A stretch of DNA of 64,000 bases from Bartonella birtlesii IBS 325 (GTDB lineage: Bacteria; Pseudomonadota; Alphaproteobacteria; Rhizobiales; Rhizobiaceae). The translations under genes were made by a program, and so were the position numbers. Positions 33,592 to 43,092 of this stretch are shown here, piece after piece (the first letter of the stretch is position 1; every line of letters starts with the position of its first letter). The notes under the pieces are model-generated. The model saw only the letters and a program-made list of their open reading frames with translations, was not told the DNA's origin and ran no database searches. The DNA lies in NCBI RefSeq assembly GCF_000273375.1, contig NZ_CM001557.1:1189473-1253472 (forward strand), read 5' to 3'.

Positions 33592-34296
33592 ACACTAATT
33601 ATCATACATAGTACTTATCTTTTTTGCTTCATTTTTTGTGCATTAAAGAGTTTTGCATAAATGATAAGATGAGATATTTTTCAAAAATATAAAACTACGT
33701 TACTGTAAAAAATCGATGCACAGCTTATATCAATAGACATTCTTCCTGTAATTACCAGACAAAACAGAAACTGTTACTCCGGTACGCGCTACCTGATCCG
33801 GAGGAAAACAGTTTGTTTCTGTTTCTAATGACTGTTTAGAGTAACAATGTTAATGAGGCGTTAGCGAATTCTTAAAGAAGTATGAAAATCGCATTTTCAT
33901 AAGATATTTTTGTTTTTTTGTAAAAGATAAAATAAAAAACACACTGCTTCGAGGGAAAAGATTCAGGGAATTGAGACTGAATTAAAAGTTAAAAAATGTA
34001 AATGGTTAATATTTTAAATTTTTAGACTTATCTTGCTTGTAACAATATTTTTATGGTTAAAAACTTGTTTTGTTTACAAAATATTGTCCTTTCTTTATCG
34101 TTGAAAAGCAAATTTTATTTATAAATATATATCTCAATATGTCATAATAAGAAAACTAAAGCTATTGTGTCTTTCATTGTGAAGAATTTTTAAATGATAT
34201 GTTGGAAATTTTAAAAGGTTGATATAAGAAGTTTTTTAGTTTTTTGTGCCACATATTACGGATAATTTATGATTGAAGTGTCACGATATAGAATTG
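33592..34296. other. Spacer between tgt and the MFS gene
   Basis: No gene is seen. The main feature is the GC-richer structured stretch at 33765-33846, listed separately. Downstream of it is AT-rich DNA with several T-runs and no convincing promoter. Confidence 0.5.
33765..33846 (+). ncRNA. Candidate structured RNA with two exclusive folds
   Basis: One fold pairs CAGAAAC (33765-33771) with GTTTCTG (33815-33821) and CTGTT with AACAG, around the hairpin CTCCGG/CCGGAG (33777-33782/33798-33803). The other pairs TGTTACTC (33772-33779) with GAGTAACA (33839-33846) and AAACAGT (33806-33812) with ACTGTTT (33831-33837). They use the same bases, so they cannot coexist, as in riboswitches or attenuators. 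It matches no family I know. The strand is assumed from the downstream MFS gene, whose start is about 450 bases away. Confidence 0.4.
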
Positions 34297-35500
34297 ATGA
34301 CAATGAAAAAATCTCATAGAAAACCTCTTCTTGCATCAGAGATTGATTTTCGTACACGGTGTTTGGCAATTTTCGCTCTTGCAGTGGGAAGTTTTGCTAT
34401 TGGTATTGCAGAGTTTGTTGCAATGGGGCTACAGCCGGAGATGGCGCGCAGCTCCTATGTTGATATCCCTACAGCTGGTCAATATGTTGCTGCTTATGCA
34501 TTGGGTGTTGTGATTGGAGCGCCTCTTTTAGCTGTTGCAACTGCTCAATTTTCACGTAAATCTGTTTTGATAGGATTAATGTTTTTTTATGCATTGGCAA
34601 ATATTGCCAGCTCACTTTTTTCTAACTTTAGTATATTGGTAGTGTTGCGCTTTCTTAGTGGTTTTCCTCATGGCATCTATTTTGGGCTTGCAACTATGGT
34701 TGCAGCTTCAATGGTGAAAATGCATGAACGTTCTAAAGCTGTTGGCTATGTTATGCTTGGTTTAACCATAGCAACGGTTTTGGGAGTACCAAGTGCAACT
34801 TGGATTGGTCAACTTATTGGTTGGCAGATTGCGTTTATCCTTGTAGGTACTATTTCTTTATTATGTTGTTTGTTTATTTGGAAGTTTTTGCCTTCAGGCT
34901 TGAATATTTCGAAAACAAGTCCTCTACGCGAACTTTGTACATTAAAGAAAAAACAAATGTGGTTTCTCTTATTGATGGTTTCGATTGGAGCCTCAGGATT
35001 ATTTTCTATTTTCACTTATATTAAGTCAACATTAATGCATATTTCTGGGATTTCACTTGACTTGGTGCCATTTATTATGCCGTTAGTTGGATTGGGGATG
35101 GTGGTAGGAAATCTTATGGGCCCTAAACTTGCTGTTAAAATTGGTATTTCGCCGTTGATATTTTTTTCTATGCTTTGGAGTACATTTGTTTTTTTCTTTT
35201 TTCTTTTTATCCTATTCTCCGTTAACGGCAGTATTGGGATGTTTTCTTGTTGGTACTTCTTTTGCAGCTATGCCTTCTATTCAAACAAAAATCATGGATA
35301 TTGCACTTCATGGCCAAATTCTGGCAGGGGCATTAATGCAATCTGCTTTTAATATTGCTAATGCTCTTGGCGCAGGAGCTGGAGCCTGGGTTTTAAAGTT
35401 GGGCTATAGTTATGAATATACCGCTGTTGTTGGAAGTGTTCTAGCCCTCTGTGGGGCACTGATTTTTTGCTTTTCATGGTATATGGAAAAGCATAATTGA
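34297..35500 (+). pseudogene. MFS efflux transporter (AraJ/sugar-efflux type) with frameshift
   Basis: Major facilitator protein of about 400 aa with 12 expected helices. The N-terminal part is family-like (FALAVGSFAIGIAEFVAMGLQPEMA, then RFLSGFPHGIYFG). The first frame fails in the T-rich run at 35187-35208. The continuing frame gives GCFLVGTSFAAMPSIQTKIMD and a normal C-terminus to 35500. One extra T, or two missing bases, would explain it. The start is uncertain: ATG 34297 or 34303, or TTG 34273. If the shift is real, the protein lacks its last third. It converges with a second MFS gene on the other strand. Confidence 0.85.
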
Positions 35501-35544
35501 TATTTTTCTTTATTTATTGAGAGAAAATAATCTTTTTTGTTTAT

Positions 35545-36972
35545 TTAGTGTTTTGATTGTCCCGTTGGATTTTTAGATATGCTATAGGAAACACGCAGAG
35601 CAAATGGAATACCGAAATAAAATAAAAGACCGATGAGTGCTGCAAGAAGAGTTTTTGCCGCTAAGATCATTCCTATTATTCCTCCAGGTTCAAAGAGACC
35701 AGCAAGATTGGTAATTGTTCCTGCAAATGCTGCGCTTAATGCGGCTGAAAATAGTTGTACAGAGGTAAGAGATTCGCTTGCACGGAGAGCGTCTTCATCG
35801 TTTGCGCATTGTAATATTCGTTTAAGCAAATGCGGCCATGCTATGCCAGCGCTAATCCCGATAGCAAATAATGAAAGGCAAATGATAAAGATATGTCCAG
35901 ATGTAGAAATTTCTGTCGGAATGAGCCATAACAGAACGCTTATGCCCAAAAAACTTAATATAGGAGAATATATAATGAGTCTGCGAACTTTTTTTGTGGA
36001 TACGCCAGCACTTAATAGAGAACCACATGTCCAACCCAGACTCATGAGTGATGCTATATAGCCAGCAATCAGTGGGGATTGTCCATGAAGTTTTTGAAGA
36101 AAAAGTGGAAAATAAAGCTCTATACTGTACACAACTATAGTCATAATAAGTATCAATGCGTAGACAGGAAAAAATTCAGAAGAGAAAGAAAAAGAGTTAC
36201 GCGGTAACATAGGATGAGGCGTAGACGATTCGATTTTTGCTATAACAAAGAGAAGACTTAATCCCATTACTATTCCGCTGATCTTTGTAGCTGTCGTATC
36301 CATAGCCCCTCCAATAGAAATGATAAGAAGCGACAAACTAAGTATGAGAAGTTGTGCAAGAGGGAGTGGTGATGTTGGAACACAGTTTTTATTTTCTTTT
36401 GGTAAGACTTGAAAAGCTACAAGCAAAAAGATTATAGCTAATGCTCCAATACTCCAAAAAGATGCTCTCCATACTCCATAATATATGGAAATACCACCGA
36501 TAGCTGGTCCTAACAGGGTTGATATTCCCCACATTCCAGAGATAGTACTTAATGCGTGAGACCATACTGATGGATGGAAAACGATACGTATCATAGAATA
36601 AGATAGAGAGAGTAAAGAACCGCTTCCAAACCCTTGCACAAAGCGTCCTATTAAAAATAATGGCATAGTTGAGGCGATGCTGCAGATAAAAGTCCCAATA
36701 GTAAAAATCAACCCAGAGATGATATAAGCCTTGCGAGGTCCTGTTTTTCCCAATATTTTTGTTGCAAGTGAAGTACCAAGGAGTGATGCTATAATAAAAA
36801 CAGTTGCTACCCAAGAATAATAAAATTCACCGCTCATCTCACTCATAAGAGAGGGCAAAATGGTAATAACAATATAAACATTTGTGGCGTGCAACACAAC
36901 ACCGCCTGTAAATGTCAAAAAGCGAATACTATTCTTGCCCCATAAAAGCGCAGACCAGCCTTGTTTTCCCAC
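35545..36972 (-). CDS. MFS transporter, drug-efflux-like
   Basis: Inner-membrane transporter of 475 aa with about 14 hydrophobic segments, most like the DHA2/EmrB-type drug:proton antiporters. Typical segments include NVYIVITILPSLMSEMSG at the first helix, GRFVQGFGSGSLLSLSYSMI (motif C region) and GMWGISTLLGPAIGGISIYYG. The frame starts with GTG 36972; no ATG lies nearby upstream. The substrate is unknown. It converges with the frameshifted MFS gene and lies upstream of icd debris, with its promoter near 37000. No regulator gene is adjacent. Confidence 0.85.
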   Translation of the reverse strand: MGKQGWSALLWGKNSIRFLTFTGGVVLHATNVYIVITILPSLMSEMSGEFYYSWVATVFIIASLLGTSLATKILGKTGPRKAYIISGLIFTIGTFICSIASTMPLFLIGRFVQGFGSGSLLSLSYSMIRIVFHPSVWSHALSTISGMWGISTLLGPAIGGISIYYGVWRASFWSIGALAIIFLLVAFQVLPKENKNCVPTSPLPLAQLLILSLSLLIISIGGAMDTTATKISGIVMGLSLLFVIAKIESSTPHPMLPRNSFSFSSEFFPVYALILIMTIVVYSIELYFPLFLQKLHGQSPLIAGYIASLMSLGWTCGSLLSAGVSTKKVRRLIIYSPILSFLGISVLLWLIPTEISTSGHIFIICLSLFAIGISAGIAWPHLLKRILQCANDEDALRASESLTSVQLFSAALSAAFAGTITNLAGLFEPGGIIGMILAAKTLLAALIGLLFYFGIPFALRVSYSISKNPTGQSKH

Positions 36973-37046
36973 TGTTTTTGCTATTCAGTAAAAAATTAAC
37001 ACTTCCTATTTATAAGGCAGTTGTTTAAATTTGCCAAGAGAAGATT

Positions 37047-37072
37047 CAAAGCTCTCCTTTCGTAGAGCTTTG
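37047..37072 (-). terminator. Hairpin after icd
   Basis: The 9-bp arms CAAAGCTCT (37047-37055) and AGAGCTTTG (37064-37072) enclose an 8-base loop, 23 bases beyond the icd stop on the minus strand. The following U-tract is weak, so this may be a partial terminator or mRNA 3' stabiliser. Confidence 0.5.
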
Positions 37073-37094
37073 GAATTTAAATGAAGCTAATGAT

Positions 37095-38309
37095 TTAATG
37101 ACTCATTGCTTTTTTGAGATTTTCATCAATTTTTTCAAGAAAACCTGTTGTGGAAAGCCATTTTTGTTTAGGTCCAATCAAGAGAGCAAGATCTTTGGTC
37201 ATAAAACCTTCTTCAACGGTTTCAATACAAACTTTTTCCAATGTTATAGCAAAGTTTTTTAATTTCTCATTATCATCAAGTTTGGCGCGGTGTGCTAATC
37301 CACGTGTCCACGCAAAGATAGAAGCAATAGAATTTGTTGATGTTTCTTCATTCCTTTGATACTGGCGATAATGGCGTGTTACTGTACCGTGCGCAGCTTC
37401 TGCTTCAACAATTTTTCCGTTTGGTGTCATGAGAACAGAAGTCATGAGTCCAAGAGAACCAAAACCTTGAGCAACGATGTCAGACTGAACATCACCATCA
37501 TAGTTTTTACATGCCCAAACATAGCCACCTGACCACTTAAGTGCAGAAGCAACCATATCATCAATAAGACGGTGCTCATAATATAATTTACGATTTTCAA
37601 ATTCAGCTTTAAATTCTGCATCAAATATTTCTTGAAAGATATCTTTAAAACGACCATCATAAGTCTTCAGGATAGTGTTTTTTGTTGAAAGATAAACTGG
37701 TAAATTCCGCTGTAGTCCGTAATTAAAAGATGCTCTAGCAAAGTCACGAATAGATTCATCAAGGTTATACATGGCCATGGCAACCCCAGCACTTGGGGCA
37801 TCAAAAACATCGTGTTCAATAATTTGATTATCATCACCGACAAATCTAATACTTAACTTTCCTTTGCTAGGAAATTTAAAATCGGTTGCCTTATATTGAT
37901 CGCCGAAAGCATGGCGTCCGATGATAATTGGTTTTCTCCAGTTTGGAACAAGACGCGGAACGTTGTTGCAGATAATAGGTTCACGAAAAATGACTCCGCC
38001 TAAAATATTACGAATCGTACCATTGGGAGATTTCCACATTTTCTTTAAGTTGAACTCTTTAACGCGCGCTTCATCAGGTGTTATAGTCGCACATTTTATA
38101 CCAACCCCATATTTTTTGATGGCATTGGCAGAATCAACAGTTACCTGGTCATTCGTTGCATCTCGATTTTCGATAGAAAGATCATAGTATTTGAGATCAA
38201 TGTCGAGATAAGGGTAAATTAATTTGTCTTTAATATATTTCCAAATGATACGAGTCATTTCATCCCCATCGATTTCAACAACGGGGGTTTCCACTTTGAT
38301 TTTTGCCAT
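37095..38309 (-). CDS. icd: Isocitrate dehydrogenase, NADP-dependent, eukaryote-like type
   Basis: Oxidises isocitrate to 2-oxoglutarate in the TCA cycle, making NADPH. It is the 404-aa dimeric type found in alphaproteobacteria and eukaryotes: [17 protein letters not shown] near the N-terminus, [12 protein letters not shown] (substrate Ser/Asn/Arg), [33 protein letters not shown] with the metal-binding aspartates, and [10 protein letters not shown] for coenzyme binding. The start is ATG 38309. The promoter side carries a 17-bp tandem repeat. It is transcribed alone, with a hairpin downstream. Confidence 0.96.
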   Translation of the reverse strand: MAKIKVETPVVEIDGDEMTRIIWKYIKDKLIYPYLDIDLKYYDLSIENRDATNDQVTVDSANAIKKYGVGIKCATITPDEARVKEFNLKKMWKSPNGTIRNILGGVIFREPIICNNVPRLVPNWRKPIIIGRHAFGDQYKATDFKFPSKGKLSIRFVGDDNQIIEHDVFDAPSAGVAMAMYNLDESIRDFARASFNYGLQRNLPVYLSTKNTILKTYDGRFKDIFQEIFDAEFKAEFENRKLYYEHRLIDDMVASALKWSGGYVWACKNYDGDVQSDIVAQGFGSLGLMTSVLMTPNGKIVEAEAAHGTVTRHYRQYQRNEETSTNSIASIFAWTRGLAHRAKLDDNEKLKNFAITLEKVCIETVEEGFMTKDLALLIGPKQKWLSTTGFLEKIDENLKKAMSH

Positions 38310-38339
38310 TAGAAGTCCTTTTTCATTTAAGTTATATTA

Positions 38340-38373
38340 TTTTATAACACTTTTAATTTTATAACACTTTTAA
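38340..38373. repeat. Two tandem copies of a 17-bp unit upstream of icd
   Basis: TTTTATAACACTTTTAA occurs twice without gap (38340-38356 and 38357-38373), 31 bases before the icd start. It may contain promoter or regulator-binding elements, or may simply be a replication slippage duplication. Confidence 0.8.
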
Positions 38374-38743
38374 GTTTGTGATGAAAAGTAAAAACAAGGG
38401 TGATAAAGAGCTATTCAAACATGATACTCATAAGATCCCTATGCATAGGAGATGAGTTTTATCGAGAAAATCACCTTTTAAATAGATATTTATTGTGAAT
38501 ATAGAAGTTATACATATTGAGTTTAAAGAATAATTTTATTCCATTATTTGATAATAATTTTACTTTATCTATAATTTTTTGTATTACTGTGTTAACTAAG
38601 TAAAATTATGAGTTTTCTATATTGTCTATTTCAATAAAAGATGTTCTAATTTGAAAAATCAAGAAAAAATCTCAAAATGTCTATTAGATTCAGATAAATA
38701 TTTTTTTCAGAACAAAGAATTTTAAAGTCTTTACATCATTTAT

Positions 38744-39085
38744 ATAAAATCTTTACACAAATTTATATTGATTACTCAGAATGTGTTTTAGATATGTTTA
38801 GTAAGCATTTTACTAGTGCTTCTATCGTTCTGTAGAGACTAGCAAAAAATCTGTTTCTGTAGGATTATAGGAATAGAAGAAAAAGTTATGGAATTGTACA
38901 CTTTAGATCAAAAGACAGCTGCAGCATAAAAAAAGCAAATACCGATATGAAATTTTTATAATCAAGCCTTCTTGCTTGTTGCAATATGAAAGCGTTTGCA
39001 TATTTATTAAAATTTTATCTTAAGAGGAGATTTATCAGATTTCATAGAAAAATTAAAAATATTTTGCAAATTATGCACTTTGTAG
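38744..39085 (+). pseudogene. Degenerate copy of an XRE-like HTH regulator
   Basis: This stretch aligns along its length with the regulator gene at 43093-43461: ATTGATTACTCAGAATGTG against ATTGATCATTCAGAACGTC near the start, then a shared ...TTTAGATCAAAAGA region, the AAGCCTTCT block, and the same ending GCACTTTGTAG. It has many stops and indels and no start codon, so it is older or more decayed than the other copy. Other Bartonella genomes carry families of small regulators of this kind. Confidence 0.75.
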
Positions 39086-39414
39086 AGATATGGAGCATAG
39101 TGCGCCCAAGGGACAAACAGAGGGTAAATAAAACATTTATGTATAATGTAAGGGATTTGATGGTTATTAATTTTATTAAGTTGTTTTGCCTCTATCTCTA
39201 ATTTTTTGGGAGTTTTTTATCTCTTCAAGGGCAAGTTTTTTTACAATCTGCGCTCTTCGTATTAAAGAGATACCGTTTGATCTTCTGTTCAAGATAGATG
39301 AGGAGTTTACCTGTAAGCTTAATTCTATGAGTTCACACTCTTGTTTTTTGCTGCTCGTAAAGCGCGTGCAATAGTTGATTGCTTTATGATAACGGGGCGC
39401 TATATCTTTTTTTC
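39086..39414. other. Spacer with an unidentified open frame on the minus strand
   Basis: On the minus strand from about 39400 to 39178 a frame is open without a start codon and reads RRSNGISLIRRAQIVKK followed by LALEEIKNSQK, rather protein-like. It precedes the icd side of the prophage remnant and may be another broken phage gene. I do not recognise it. Confidence 0.35.
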
Positions 39415-39888
39415 TTACATTGAAATGTAATTCACTCGTGGTGTGAATCGCGTATTTATTGAAAGCTGTTTTGTGTTGTTAAAACGGCTTATGTAGTTTA
39501 GTAAATATTCATTTTTGGAGGTGATTATAGTTTTTTTACGAATTTCAAAATTTCCAGAAATATCTACATTATCGAAAACATATACTTGATCTTGAATATT
39601 AATATTCCCAAAAATATGAGCATTGCCATAAACAAAACCACAAACTTAAGTATTATGACAAACTCAACAGTTTCCATAATGACTCAAGTTATCTTCTTTT
39701 GCTATAAAGCCACTTAGATCACCTTTTTTAACATTTCTAAAGTTTCGTAATGCGCGAATGCGATAAAGTTAAGCAGCTTTTGTTGAGAGTTATTTTATCT
39801 CTCATTCTATTTCTACTGAAAAGGTTTCAACAGCTTGATTGATGTGTTCAATTTGTTTCTCATCACGCTAAACACGTTTGACTTTCAT
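39415..39888 (-). pseudogene. Phage-type hexapeptide-repeat protein remnant
   Basis: The frame beginning with ATG at 39888 (MKVKRV, then several stops) runs through LYRIRALRNFRNVKKGDLSG, FIAKEDNLSHYGN and short repeats (YGNAHIFGN, IQDQVYVFDN, ISGNFEI). These match the left-handed beta-helix proteins often carried by Bartonella and other prophages. At least four in-frame stops disable it. It directly follows the integrase remnant, so the two are parts of one decayed phage segment. Confidence 0.7.
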
Positions 39889-39909
39889 CTCAAGTGAAAT
39901 AATGTTCCC

Positions 39910-40139
39910 ATAAACTGTGGGTCATTAATAGGGGCACGTCCCTCATGCAAAACAGAACGCCATTGATTTGCTAATTCACGCGCTTTTTTTTAAGAGACAT
40001 ATCTTAAGGCACCTAAGTTCATTTCACGGCGTCGACCATGAATGGCATAACGATAAAGCCATTGAGTACCACTATCATTATATTTTCCAGCTCTCAATGT
40101 TACGACAGCCCTTGCATTAAAACGATTCATAAGAGCCAT
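39910..40139 (-). pseudogene. Phage integrase N-terminal remnant
   Basis: The minus strand reads MALMNRFNARAVVTLRAGKY, NDSGTQWLYRYAIHGRRREM and LGALRYVS, then a stop and KKARELANQWRSVLHEGRAP in the same frame. This is the Arm DNA-binding region of tyrosine recombinases (DUF4102 type), including the conserved RRREMxLG and ARxxA pattern. The catalytic domain is gone. It marks the site as a former prophage or island. The nearest tRNA genes are at 43.6 and 44.0 kb. Confidence 0.8.
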
Positions 40140-40169
40140 TTTTACTCCTTTTTTCTATAGTTTTTACTC

Positions 40170-40680
40170 ACACGCCAGCCCCGCTTGTGATGTGCAAGCA
40201 AGTGATTTTAATTGATTCAACATACACAGATTTGAAATGAGAAAATCTTACTATATTCGGAGTTATGATTCAAGTTGAGAAGGACAACTTATCATTATAA
40301 ATCAATGTGTTGCTTAGCTTAGAAATCACACCATTTTCGTCTTGTACAAGCCATTTGGAATTGCATCTGCACGTTAACATTTTAGTTTGATTTCGCTATT
40401 TATACAAAAGCATATATGGTTTACTGATCTCAAGTATTTGATTTCGATGAATCCATCCTCACCAATGAGATCATCAGGGCTTGTACAGCCATTTTCATTG
40501 TAGGATGAGGTTCAAAGCCGCATCTTGTGACATTGGTGTCATAAATGAATTTCATATTTTCCTGTAGGCAATATGGTATAGCTAGGGTCTTTAATATATT
40601 TGAGACGTATATAACAGAGATAAAAGCAACAAATTTTTCATCAGAGAAGTTATGGTTGATACATGTTTTGATGATTGTTG
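40170..40680 (-). pseudogene. YqaJ-type phage exonuclease remnant
   Basis: The minus-strand text DTNVTRCGFEPHPTMKMA, then after a one-base shift SPDDLIGEDGFIEIKYL, is the catalytic core of YqaJ/lambda-exonuclease-like recombination nucleases (HPTxKMA, SPDGLI, GLIEIKCP in intact ones). One stop later the frame continues to WLVQDENGVISK and ends at 40170. The gene carries at least one frameshift and two stops. It supports the prophage origin of the region. Confidence 0.7.
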
Positions 40681-41040
40681 GTCGAAAATTTTTATAAAAA
40701 AATCATATTTATTTGCCATAGTGGCCGAGGGTAAATTTGTTATTCTTATTTCCTTTAATGCACGCTGCTTTGTCTTTTTAATTCTTGAGGTATTAGCTCT
40801 ATGCTTTTAGTAGTAATTTTGCAGCCGATACGACTTTTTCTTTCCCCTCTATTGTTTGAATGATGTGGGTGTTGAAAACAACAAAGATATCCTTTTGGCT
40901 ATACTTAAGCCATAACTGTGCTGTGTTTAATGAAATCAGCAATTGTTTTACTTCACACAAAAATAAAAAAATTGGTGGTAGTATAAGTTTTAAAAAAACT
41001 TAAAATATCTATATTAATAGCAAATATATAAATAAACCTA
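40681..41040. other. Decayed phage-region spacer
   Basis: AT-rich. On the minus strand at about 40945-40800 a frame reads LLISLNTAQLWLKYSQKDIF and HIIQTIEGKEKVVSAAKLLL before a stop, perhaps another broken phage gene, not identified. Nothing intact. Confidence 0.35.
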
Positions 41041-41688
41041 TTATCGATTTGTTGATAAAGTTATAAAAAAATGAAAAAAGAAAATAGAAAATAGAAATAA
41101 AACTGTTCTCGTTGCTATATTAATATAGATTTTTATTCGTTGTGTTTTTTTAATAGGAATAGCAAATGGTATAAAAATAGTTATTAAAGTAAACCATGTA
41201 AATATACTGAAGTGATTTATTATTATAAATAAAAACTTTTTTAATAACAATGCCAAAAGCAAATAATTTTGGAAATTATTCTATATAAAATATCTATAAT
41301 TTTATTATTAGTATTTATATTAAAAAATATCCATATAGCTTATAAAAATTTTTTTACTTATAGAATACTTTTTATTATTTGATTTTATTCTTTTAAATTT
41401 AAGTTGTGTATTCCAGATTTAATTGATTTAAAGCTTATATATAATAAATAATAGCTTCCCATGAATTTTACTAAAAAATAGCATTTTGTTGTTGAGAATG
41501 AGTTCTAAGACACTTAATATGGAAAATATCCCATGCACATATGTTGCTGTACACAGTCATAAAACGTTCGCAAACGTATTCTTTTTTCCCCAGTCTCGTT
41601 GCCTTATCGATGATAAGGGCCAGGTTCGGGCTAGGTGAAATAACTAAAAAAATGAAACGATACAAAAGGTAAGTGTTTGATGATTCAT
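41041..41688 (-). pseudogene. LysE/RhtB-family exporter, wrecked, coupled to the FAH gene
   Basis: The start ATG at 41688 overlaps the FAH stop by ATGA. The frames, pieced together, read MNHQTLTFCIVSF, FLVISPSPNLALIIDKAT, RLGKK, NTFANVL, CTATYVHGIFSIL: the N-terminal helix and conserved PGPN-type loop of LysE amino-acid exporters. A hydrophobic C-terminal part (FTWFTLITIFIPFAI and TVLFLFSIFFFHFF) ends at 41041, giving the expected total of about 215 codons. Two frameshifts and stops inactivate it. The composition is extremely A/T-rich. Confidence 0.7.
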
Positions 41689-42293
41689 TTTACTTCTAAC
41701 TTTGAAACTAATTTATCTTCGAGATATAATTCTATTTTATCAAACTTAGAAAGTTTTCCTACTCCCTGTGGAGTCCCTGTATATATAATATCATTACGTT
41801 TTAGCTGAATGTAGCTACTTAAGAATGATATTATTTTCCCAAAGCTAAAAATCATATCTCTCGTATTGCCAAATTGCCTCATTTCACCATTTAATTTTAT
41901 CGCAAAAGTTATTGGATTATTTATTTTTTCCTTGTTTATAAAATCAGAGACGTATGCAGCCCCTTTAAATCCTTTAGACAAAAACCAAGGAAGCTTTTTT
42001 TCTTTTAATTTTGTTTGTAAATCTCTAGCGGTTAAATCAAGCCCCACTGTCACTGCATCGTAACATTCTTCAGCTTCTATCTCAGTGACCATAAAAGTAT
42101 CCTTTGAGATTCTGAGTACAATTTCAGTTTCGAAATGTATTTCTTTAGAAAAATCAGGTAGATAAATTCGATTTCCTAACACGAGTGAACTGTTTGGCTT
42201 ACTAAATATAATGGGTTCATCTTCGACAATATTGTTAAGTTCATATGCGTGTTCCACATAATTGCGTCCAACACAGTAAATATTATTAACCAT
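41685..42293 (-). CDS. Fumarylacetoacetate hydrolase family protein
   Basis: Small FAH-fold protein (202 aa) of the YcgM/FAHD1 type, which act as hydrolases or decarboxylases of 2-oxo or acylpyruvate compounds. Motifs seen: CVGRNYVEHA near the start, EPIIFSKPNSSL, the metal ligands HFETEIVLRI (E-x-E pattern) and the late YTGTPQGVGKL. The frame is intact in a region where nearly everything else is broken, and it is strikingly A/T-rich. It forms a two-gene unit with a dead LysE-type exporter through an ATGA overlap. Transfer from another group is inferred from composition and setting; the substrate is unknown. Confidence 0.85.
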   Translation of the reverse strand: MVNNIYCVGRNYVEHAYELNNIVEDEPIIFSKPNSSLVLGNRIYLPDFSKEIHFETEIVLRISKDTFMVTEIEAEECYDAVTVGLDLTARDLQTKLKEKKLPWFLSKGFKGAAYVSDFINKEKINNPITFAIKLNGEMRQFGNTRDMIFSFGKIISFLSSYIQLKRNDIIYTGTPQGVGKLSKFDKIELYLEDKLVSKLEVK

Positions 42294-42432
42294 AGGAAAT
42301 CATTCCCTTTCTCTATTGATATGTGAATTTTCTGAAAATATGCATCATGTGGGTTAATAATTAACTTTGATAATAGCCAATTAACATTATCTTTCCAAGC
42401 TTTAATAAGAAAGTGGCTATTAAACAAGCAGG

Positions 42433-42675
42433 GTGAGTACTTGTGTGGGTGGCAACATATCCAGAAAAAAAACTGAAAAACACATAGAGCTTTCAGACAC
42501 AGAAAAAGAAATGCTTCAGGAAATGATACGTACCTACCAAAGTGTGAAAATGATGTCTCGCTTTATGAAATGGATAGCGTTTTTTATCTTTTTGTTGATC
42601 CTTGATTTCGCACGCCTCATGGATGCGTTAGATAATATCTTCGCTCATTTAAAACAATGGTTCTCAAAGAACTGA
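42433..42675 (+). CDS. Small membrane protein in prophage remnant
   Basis: An 80-aa frame starting with GTG 42433. The N-terminal half is charged and helical (ELSDTEKEMLQEMIRTYQS). One transmembrane helix follows (WIAFFIFLLILDFA), then a short amphipathic tail. The size and layout resemble phage-associated single-helix proteins, but there is no definite family match. It sits between the FAH operon and a toxin remnant, on the opposite strand. The ribosome site is weak. Confidence 0.5.
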   Translation: MSTCVGGNISRKKTEKHIELSDTEKEMLQEMIRTYQSVKMMSRFMKWIAFFIFLLILDFARLMDALDNIFAHLKQWFSKN

Positions 42676-42735
42676 ACAACTGTCATAAAAGAAAAAAATG
42701 CGTAAAATTCTTTTTACTATGAATTGAAGATCCAA

Positions 42736-43017
42736 TTATAAACGCAGTTCAGAATGGGAAGCAAGTCGTAAAAGCTCTAGTGTTTTGGCATCTGGCTTTC
42801 GATAGATCAAAACTAAATCGGGCTTTATGTGACAATCACGACAATTGCGCCACTGATCTGTTAGTGCATGATCTCTCCAATGTGCCTTTAGCGGTTGATT
42901 TTCCGCTAACGCTTTGATCACAAGCAGCAAATCCTCTTCTAGTGCATTAGCATATTTACCTGTGCTTTTACGTTTGAGATCACGCCGAAACGACTGAGTA
43001 TAGACAATTTCCCGTTT
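42736..43017 (-). pseudogene. YafQ/RelE-type toxin without a start codon
   Basis: The open frame reads IVYTQSFRRDLKRK, then LKAHWRDHALTDQW and RDCHIKPDLVLIYRK and ends ASHSELRL. The histidines and aspartate of the YafQ ribonuclease active site (HAL, DCHIKPD, SHSEL) all remain. However, the frame has a TAA directly before KREIVYTQ and no ATG, so only a rare start such as ATT or an internal TTG could be used. No antitoxin gene is intact beside it. I regard it as a disarmed toxin. Confidence 0.7.
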
Positions 43018-43092
43018 TTAAAAGGAGCTAACCAAAACCTGAAAATTTCTGCTAGAATCACGTGAGAGCTTCTTTTTTAATAGGATTTTAGA

